Made by a program: the position numbers and the translations under genes. The notes under the pieces were generated by a model. The model made no database searches. It saw nothing but the letters and a program-made list of their open reading frames with translations, and was not told the origin of the DNA. Below, piece by piece: positions 60,201 through 64,000 of a stretch of DNA of 64,000 nucleotides. This stretch comes from Candidatus Geothermarchaeum rappei (GTDB lineage Archaea > Thermoproteota > Nitrososphaeria > Geothermarchaeales > JDFR-13), in assembly GCA_002011085.2 (NCBI GenBank), contig MTMB02000001.1, forward strand, positions 1,153,627 through 1,217,626. Direction: 5' to 3'. The number at the start of each line of letters is the position of its first letter. Positions within the stretch are counted from its first letter, which is position 1.

Positions 60201-61378
60201 TATCCCAGGCTGCTGACGGATATGTCGTACACACCGTCTCCAGTGAAGTCTCTAGCACCAACTGACCAGCCATCTGGTGTCAATGGAGCCTCATCCACAA
60301 AGCTGTAGTCGGGTGTGACGCCTAGAAACATCACAGCCCAGTCATAGGATAGATCTACGTATACAGTGTCATACACACTGTCGGCATCTGAATCCACGAC
60401 CAATACAGGGAATAGGTCGAGGCCAAATAGCCACTGGAACATTACTCCGAAGTGTGCAACGTCACCTGGATTCAGTATTCCCGTGACATTCATATCGGCT
60501 GGGAACGTACTCCCCGTTATCCATGAAAATGGATAAATCCAGCCGAATACGTATACCAAGGGATCTGTACCAGTGGTGTTTATAAAGGTCCCAGATGCAT
60601 TAGAATATGCCTGTACAACTATATCGGTAAACACTATACATGTACCATCTGCATCGAAGGGAGCAGCGACTCCATTTACATCCCTAGCGACGGTATCCCA
60701 GTATCCTAGCCCGAGAGAGCCGTAATCTACCCCCGTATCAACTATTGCTACCGTGATATCGCTTCCGTCGATACTGTACGATGACCATACATCAGTTGCC
60801 CCTATTATCCTGTCCACATCCCTCATGTTTATTCCTATATCGCCTCTAGCGCCCTCGATCTCCAGCTGCTCAAGCCTTGCATTTAAAACGCCTCTCTTGC
60901 TCTCCTCGAGGAATTTTATCAGCGACTCCTTGTCCTTTGCAGCATATATACCCTCATAAACGTCTTTAGGCATATTGATCGGGATATCCCTGTATAGCAT
61001 GAGGAGGTTGGGGTCGCTGAGCAACTCGTCATGTGCTCCAGGCATTAGAGTCCCTAGTACAAATATCATATTTCCTATCTTTGGCAGGAGCCTTATACTC
61101 ACTAGATGACGTGATAGCATCTCCATATCCACGTTATCAATGAAGGCTGCGATTATCCTCGTTGGTCTATCCACACTTCGGAGTTCCCCGTCTATTAAGT
61201 TAACTCCTTTAAGAAGGGATAGTTTCTTCTCTATCTTGGTTGTGACATCAATGTCTATGGTTGAGGGAAGCTGCTTCTTAGCTAGGGCTGATGGCATCAT
61301 GTAGAACGCTGGGAACAGCGACAATACTAGAATTAGTACGATACTTAGAGAAACTATCTTCTTCATCATATCAATCAT
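57254..61378 (-). CDS. Giant secreted subtilisin-like serine protease (STABLE-like)
   Basis: A 1374-residue S8 protease with a signal peptide (about residues 1-34), a propeptide-like region (to about 190), and the triad Asp214 (IVDTGVDYG), His430 (YYGHGTACAN) and Ser663 (GGTSMATPV), with oxyanion Asn564 (AAGNGGPG). About 215 residues separate Asp and His, far more than the usual 30-40, so a large inserted domain is present. The C-terminal 700 residues are beta-rich repeats. Size and position beside an S-layer stalk recall STABLE of Staphylothermus marinus. No clear C-terminal anchor is seen. Confidence 0.9.
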   Translation of the reverse strand: MIDMMKKIVSLSIVLILVLSLFPAFYMMPSALAKKQLPSTIDIDVTTKIEKKLSLLKGVNLIDGELRSVDRPTRIIAAFIDNVDMEMLSRHLVSIRLLPKIGNMIFVLGTLMPGAHDELLSDPNLLMLYRDIPINMPKDVYEGIYAAKDKESLIKFLEESKRGVLNARLEQLEIEGARGDIGINMRDVDRIIGATDVWSSYSIDGSDITVAIVDTGVDYGSLGLGYWDTVARDVNGVAAPFDADGTCIVFTDIVVQAYSNASGTFINTTGTDPLVYVFGWIYPFSWITGSTFPADMNVTGILNPGDVAHFGVMFQWLFGLDLFPVLVVDSDADSVYDTVYVDLSYDWAVMFLGVTPDYSFVDEAPLTPDGWSVGARDFTGDGVYDISVSSLGYGLDVYWVAPNIYDRGGVLKPIDPYGNYTVFVNDYYGHGTACANVVAGRDFPLLLYGPGVAPGAKIMGIPALYIGDIIEAWLWAAGFDLVPGTEGWQYVPGYGWVYGYWEYTGAHKADIISNSWGFSAWAYYFAYYGLPWYDILTVFEDALMVPGYLDPDFPGVVMVHAAGNGGPGYGTVTEPGYNTLAITVGAGTSMDSIALYTQLLYGSEGYVNGSHDQVISWSGRGPNAFGMVKPDILGIGAYGWTAGPVWYGFGDGASSYSIFGGTSMATPVVSGVSALVRQAALQVGVDITPLDLKTVLMSTAVDLGYDALTQGVGRVDAYAAVSAVLGSSILLLGTSATYDNIYYKLWFDPWLVAYFYSAGFSLDIAPPAGPINMVSWFAGDLLPGESSAATYSLYNPGPLDVDVELSAVRYETISTQSITFQTGVYEWLGYYYLGALIPIDRNTIPADADLMVISSNISYTSFDPDGNYWYNNTVFIYVFDWNDTNADGIPQSNESIYVSFSATEGTTQEVKIGKPLEAFQFTPLIRVRQFFGEGPVAPITVTLTIKYLKRVPWTWVSLSQTSLTVPAGTSPFPMPTLPTEFTANLTVPDGTPPGLYHGQLIVNMTNIGRVLAVPITVNVYEHVYSADLMQSLNITDTDPLYSSGNLLGYFDWGWRSESGDWRLWPIYLEASPNMIGAFAIADWVNNYTDVDMFSVDPWGYTVDGSEYVYLGSGTYMWFTRTGTTEEYVSLWPASGYHTVILHNVLFDGSTYPEPVSGRMAFTYLNTLETETLNLRGELTGNLLMLRQKFEITTGLTLTNVMFLPYYLPAGWDIELPPTIDMIPEMGSQKFPVKIYIPTDTEPGNYQVSFLLTCDQFPYYIIVTLFIEVRPFPLPLKMKGTATGGLYTLDLPGEYGTLTIYRYFDAINPTRNIVDKYQVKVESILLGDHITIIHLKVKFGPTPDQQYWYDGILIIDKDTNTAFFFSVIRFHGKYS

Positions 61379-61640
61379 AAATAATAGATTAAGGGAGGGG
61401 AATATATTTATTATAGCGACAAAATAAATTAAATCATATAATTATTTAAAAGAAATAAAATAATATAGTTAACTTATTAAATATAGATTGATAATAGCCA
61501 TATTCAGGCGGCTATTCTCACCAGGTTCCCCATGTATTGGAAAACTATAAATATGCCGCTATACTTGTGGATTAATTATAAATAAATAGTTATAAAGTAT
61601 TCAAAAATAAATTATTCAGAGGAAGAATGAGGTGGGTTTG

Positions 61641-61955
61641 ATGGAGCTAGAGATCTTGAGGGAAGTTGAGAACCCATATTTAGATAGGAAAGAGATTGAG
61701 GTTAAGATACTTCATGAGGGAGAGGCCACCCCAAAGAGAGTTGAAGTGTTTAAGTCTGTAGTCGAGAGGTTGTCCCTCGACATCGACAAGACTATATTAA
61801 TATCCCTAGAGACGATAAGGGGCACCAATACTTCAGTTGCACTTATATATTACTATCCAAATGGTATTGATTGGTCTACAATCGAGCCTGTAAAGAGGAA
61901 TAAGGTGATTCAAGTTGGCGAAGAAAAACCCGAAGAGAAAGGCGAAGAGGCCTAG
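61641..61955 (+). CDS. rps24e: Ribosomal protein S24e
   Basis: A 104-residue small-subunit protein. [38 protein letters not shown] and [18 protein letters not shown] match archaeal S24e. The start ATG 61641 is favoured since GAGGTG at 61629-61634 lies six bases before it; GTG 61632 lies inside that motif. A TATA-like element (around 61588-61597) precedes the gene. It overlaps rps27ae by 41 bases, forming the conserved archaeal S24e-S27ae pair. The C-terminal tail is Glu-rich. Confidence 0.96.
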   Translation: MELEILREVENPYLDRKEIEVKILHEGEATPKRVEVFKSVVERLSLDIDKTILISLETIRGTNTSVALIYYYPNGIDWSTIEPVKRNKVIQVGEEKPEEKGEEA

Positions 61956-62118
61956 CCCAAAGGTCTGGGAATTCTATCAGGTAGACGGGGGCTCCCTAGT
62001 TAGAAAAAGAAAGTTCTGCCCTCGATGTGGGAGGGGAGTCTTTATGGCTGAGCACCCCGATAGATGGGCATGTGGAAAATGTGGATATACAGAGTTTAAG
62101 ACGAAGAATACTTCCTAA
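61915..62118 (+). CDS. rps27ae: Ribosomal protein S27ae
   Basis: A 67-residue zinc-ribbon ribosomal protein. [20 protein letters not shown] with a following KCG supplies two CxxC pairs. The start is TTG 61915, with GGTGATT at 61904-61910 four bases before it. It overlaps rps24e by 41 bases. Archaeal S27ae lacks the ubiquitin part of the eukaryotic fusion. Its end overlaps the convergent fusion gene by 23 bases. Confidence 0.96.
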   Translation: MAKKNPKRKAKRPSPKVWEFYQVDGGSLVRKRKFCPRCGRGVFMAEHPDRWACGKCGYTEFKTKNTS

Positions 62119-63724
62119 GCATCCTCCTAATCCTAAATATCCTATATAATGGGACTAGTGGGAGGAAGGGGCGGGCATATCTCCAGCTACTAGCCTTGGC
62201 AACGGCATCAACGTCCCCATATTTCAGGTATCCTTCTAAAAAGCTTCTACAGAGCTCTTCAACACCGACCCCAGATAGTCTAGAGCCCCATAGATAAGTG
62301 TAGTATAGGGCCTCCACAATGTCCCAAGCCCTATCTCCACCGACCCCCGCCTGCTCCAGATCAACTATATACCATTCACCGTCTTTCACAATAACATTAT
62401 GCGGCTTAGTATCCCCTATATACAGGCCCCTACTGTGTATCCAGCCTATCAACTCGCCCCACTCCCTATACAGCCTTATTATTGCCTCACGCTCCTCAAC
62501 GGGATCTAGGTCGACGAGTCGCTTGCCATGTATGTACTCCATATAAAGCGCGTTATCAGGCCAAGATAATAGGAGTGGTCGGGGGCATTTAACACCTAAT
62601 TCCGAATATAATTTGCGCATCATTATATACTCGTTTATAAATCTTCTTTTACCAGTGATGATAAACCGCTTCAGATCTATAAGCCAAAGCTGTATGAAGA
62701 TCCATTTCAATGTATATAGGGGTGAAAAGCTCTTTCTAATGATTACATACTTATCTCCACCGACTGATACATATATAATATAGAGTTCACTAAATACACC
62801 TTTTCGAATAATCTTATCCACACTAGCCTTGGTTCCAAAGATGCTTTTAACAACCTCATTTAAAGGCGTATACTCTACACTCAAAAAACCTTCTCTAAGG
62901 CCGAGGAGTGTCTCTGGATGTGACAGCTCCTTAGGGATACGCATGCCCTCTATACTACGTCTAATCTTGGAGATGGTCTCCTCTAAGACAACAGCTGGCT
63001 TCACCTTAGCCGATTTCCCATGTGTCAAATAGGATTTGACGCCTCTCTTGAAGAATCTCAGGAACCCTGGTAACCCAGTTCGACAGATCTCCGGCTCCTT
63101 CAAAACCCTGATAGAATCGGTTGAGACAAACTCCACTAAACCCTCTTCAGCCAGTATCCGTAGAGCCTTGTAAAACCCTTTGAGTGAAAACTCCATGTTC
63201 CTAACCCCGTTACTCCCGTAGAACATCTTATAGTAACTGTATTTAACAGGTGGATAGGCCTGCATCCTACGTCTTAATCGAGACAATAGAAAGAACTTAA
63301 CGGGTATAACGAGGTCGTATGTAATTTTATCAAAGGCGTCGAATAAACCACATATCTCCTCCACCACCGTACGCTTTTTCAGATGGATTTCCATCTTACG
63401 GATATAGTCCCCGTTGATGAGGGGGTGATAAACTGTGTACAGCCGTCCAGCGACGAACTCCCCATGCTCAGCTTCATAAATATCCTCCTCAAAGAAAGCT
63501 TTGTCGACAGTCAGTATAGATACATAGTTCCCCCCAATCTTCTCATAGATATATTTAATCTCCTCCCCAAAATTCTCTGCAATGATGATAACGTCATAGT
63601 CACTGTGTTTAGACGCGTATCCAGCTATCCTAGAGCCATATGCCAGCGCCGCATATATGGAGAGACCCAGCCTCTCCTCAGCCAGTTTAATGGCATAGTC
63701 ATAGACTTCTCTGTTTCTCACCAA
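62096..63724 (-). CDS. Nucleotidyltransferase-protein kinase fusion
   Basis: A 542-residue two-domain protein. Residues about 20-110 form a polymerase-beta-type nucleotidyltransferase ([21 protein letters not shown]30-S31, Asp42/Asp44). A middle part (about 160-330) includes a winged-helix-like stretch ([17 protein letters not shown]). The C-terminal part (about 330-520) is a kinase-like fold with [10 protein letters not shown] (catalytic Asp438, Lys, Asn) and YIVDLEQAG, like Bud32/RIO/KdoK kinases. It is not Bud32 itself, which is much shorter. Substrates are unknown. The start overlaps the partial gene upstream by 26 bases. Confidence 0.75.
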   Translation of the reverse strand: MVRNREVYDYAIKLAEERLGLSIYAALAYGSRIAGYASKHSDYDVIIIAENFGEEIKYIYEKIGGNYVSILTVDKAFFEEDIYEAEHGEFVAGRLYTVYHPLINGDYIRKMEIHLKKRTVVEEICGLFDAFDKITYDLVIPVKFFLLSRLRRRMQAYPPVKYSYYKMFYGSNGVRNMEFSLKGFYKALRILAEEGLVEFVSTDSIRVLKEPEICRTGLPGFLRFFKRGVKSYLTHGKSAKVKPAVVLEETISKIRRSIEGMRIPKELSHPETLLGLREGFLSVEYTPLNEVVKSIFGTKASVDKIIRKGVFSELYIIYVSVGGDKYVIIRKSFSPLYTLKWIFIQLWLIDLKRFIITGKRRFINEYIMMRKLYSELGVKCPRPLLLSWPDNALYMEYIHGKRLVDLDPVEEREAIIRLYREWGELIGWIHSRGLYIGDTKPHNVIVKDGEWYIVDLEQAGVGGDRAWDIVEALYYTYLWGSRLSGVGVEELCRSFLEGYLKYGDVDAVAKASSWRYARPFLPLVPLYRIFRIRRMLRKYSSS

Positions 63725-64000
63725 GTAACACCCTAGCCTTCCTCAACACTTCCTCGGGAAAATACATTTTAGTCCACATATTCATGGATATCTTTATTCT
63801 AAAGTCGTCTGCGAAGATGGATTTACTTGGATACCCCCTATCAATCCACTTCTTCTGTATGTCATTACCAATCTTACTCTTATCAAGATACTCATGTATC
63901 TTATTTATCCTATTTACGAACCTCTGGTTACTAAATATCCTCTCGGGATTTACTGTATAGAGATCCTCAAGGAATGAGCGGCCTGTCAAATCCCCCGTGT
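63699..64000 (-). CDS. Partial CDS of unknown function at the right edge
   Basis: The minus strand is open from the right edge to a stop at 63699-63701, about 100 residues. The first in-frame start in the window is TTG 63989, but codons continue open to position 64000, so the gene may begin outside. The product is basic and helical (NRINKIHEYLDKSKIGNDIQ and [20 protein letters not shown]). It overlaps the nucleotidyltransferase-kinase gene by 26 bases, which suggests a coupled partner. No family recognised. Confidence 0.55.
   Translation of the reverse strand, partial: TGDLTGRSFLEDLYTVNPERIFSNQRFVNRINKIHEYLDKSKIGNDIQKKWIDRGYPSKSIFADDFRIKISMNMWTKMYFPEEVLRKARVLLGEKQRSL

Noticed and set aside
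61493-61516. Hairpin AATAGCC...GGCTATT in the interval between the protease gene and rps24e
   Set aside because: A seven-base stem with a ten-base loop can occur by chance in 260 AT-rich bases; no conserved partner motif or T-run was found.
62096-63724. Bud32 kinase of KEOPS
   Set aside because: Bud32 is about 200-230 residues with a short lobe and has no N-terminal nucleotidyltransferase; sequence around the catalytic loop differs (GDTKPHN rather than GDLTTSN).

Overview
This window looks like a chromosomal segment of a hyperthermophilic crenarchaeon (Thermoproteota, class Thermoprotei), probably of the Desulfurococcales type. Seen directly: a complete cdv (ESCRT) division operon, the ribosomal proteins L38e, L40e, S24e and S27ae, an archaeal TFB paralogue, an Sm protein, KEOPS/Sua5 tRNA-modification genes, an S-layer-type stalk next to a giant subtilisin (as in Staphylothermus), very heavy use of ATA and AGG codons, and Shine-Dalgarno motifs of the GGTGAT/GGAGG type. 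The order-level placement is inference. No rRNA, CRISPR array or insertion sequence was seen, and no stretch above 300 bases lacks a gene.

Region 1 (1-11,858): an AT-rich surface-glycan island on the minus strand, running off the left edge. It holds several family-4 glycosyltransferases, a nucleotidyltransferase-like protein, a sulfatase-fold protein lacking the usual catalytic Cys/Ser, a polytopic membrane protein, an FkbM methyltransferase and UDP-GlcNAc 2-epimerase. Composition changes abruptly inside the family-2 glycosyltransferase at 10923-12059. Region 2 (12-15.8 kb) continues with glycosylation genes of normal composition: a sugar-nucleotide transferase, a dolichol-phosphate-sugar synthase-like protein and membrane proteins.

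Region 3 (16-36.8 kb) is housekeeping and metabolism: a SerK-like serine kinase overlapping a ThiS/MoaD-like sulfur carrier, a phosphoribosyltransferase, vapBC with a three-fold palindromic operator candidate, Cgi121, an MFS transporter, dtxR-feoB with an iron-box-like palindrome, an AcoX-type kinase, an aminotransferase, a TPP enzyme plus 2-hydroxyacid dehydrogenase, threonine degradation (tdh, kbl), THUMP/Sua5, L38e, archaemetzincin, a beta-CASP RNase, PAC2 and an Sm protein.

Region 4 (37.0-43.5 kb) is the most unusual part. A divergent TFB paralogue is followed by a two-armed cluster read outward from one perfectly palindromic promoter. One arm encodes five very small membrane or pilin-like proteins, two of them only 35 and 38 residues. 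The other encodes a TadA/FlaI-type secretion ATPase, two half-size T2SF/TadB-TadC-type membrane proteins, a 64-residue Flp-like pilin with Glu at +5, and a HerA/VirB4-type ATPase. I propose a type IV pilus-like machine coupled to a DNA-translocase-type motor; no function is proven.

Region 5 (43.5-64 kb): an AK6-type kinase, tRNA-Val(CAC), a sucC-sucD-rpl40e operon, an Lrp-like regulator, aspS, the operon ESCRT-III paralogue-cdvA-cdvB-cdvC with a divergent TrmB-family regulator and an inverted repeat between them, the stalk and protease pair of the cell envelope, rps24e-rps27ae, and a nucleotidyltransferase-kinase fusion at the right edge.
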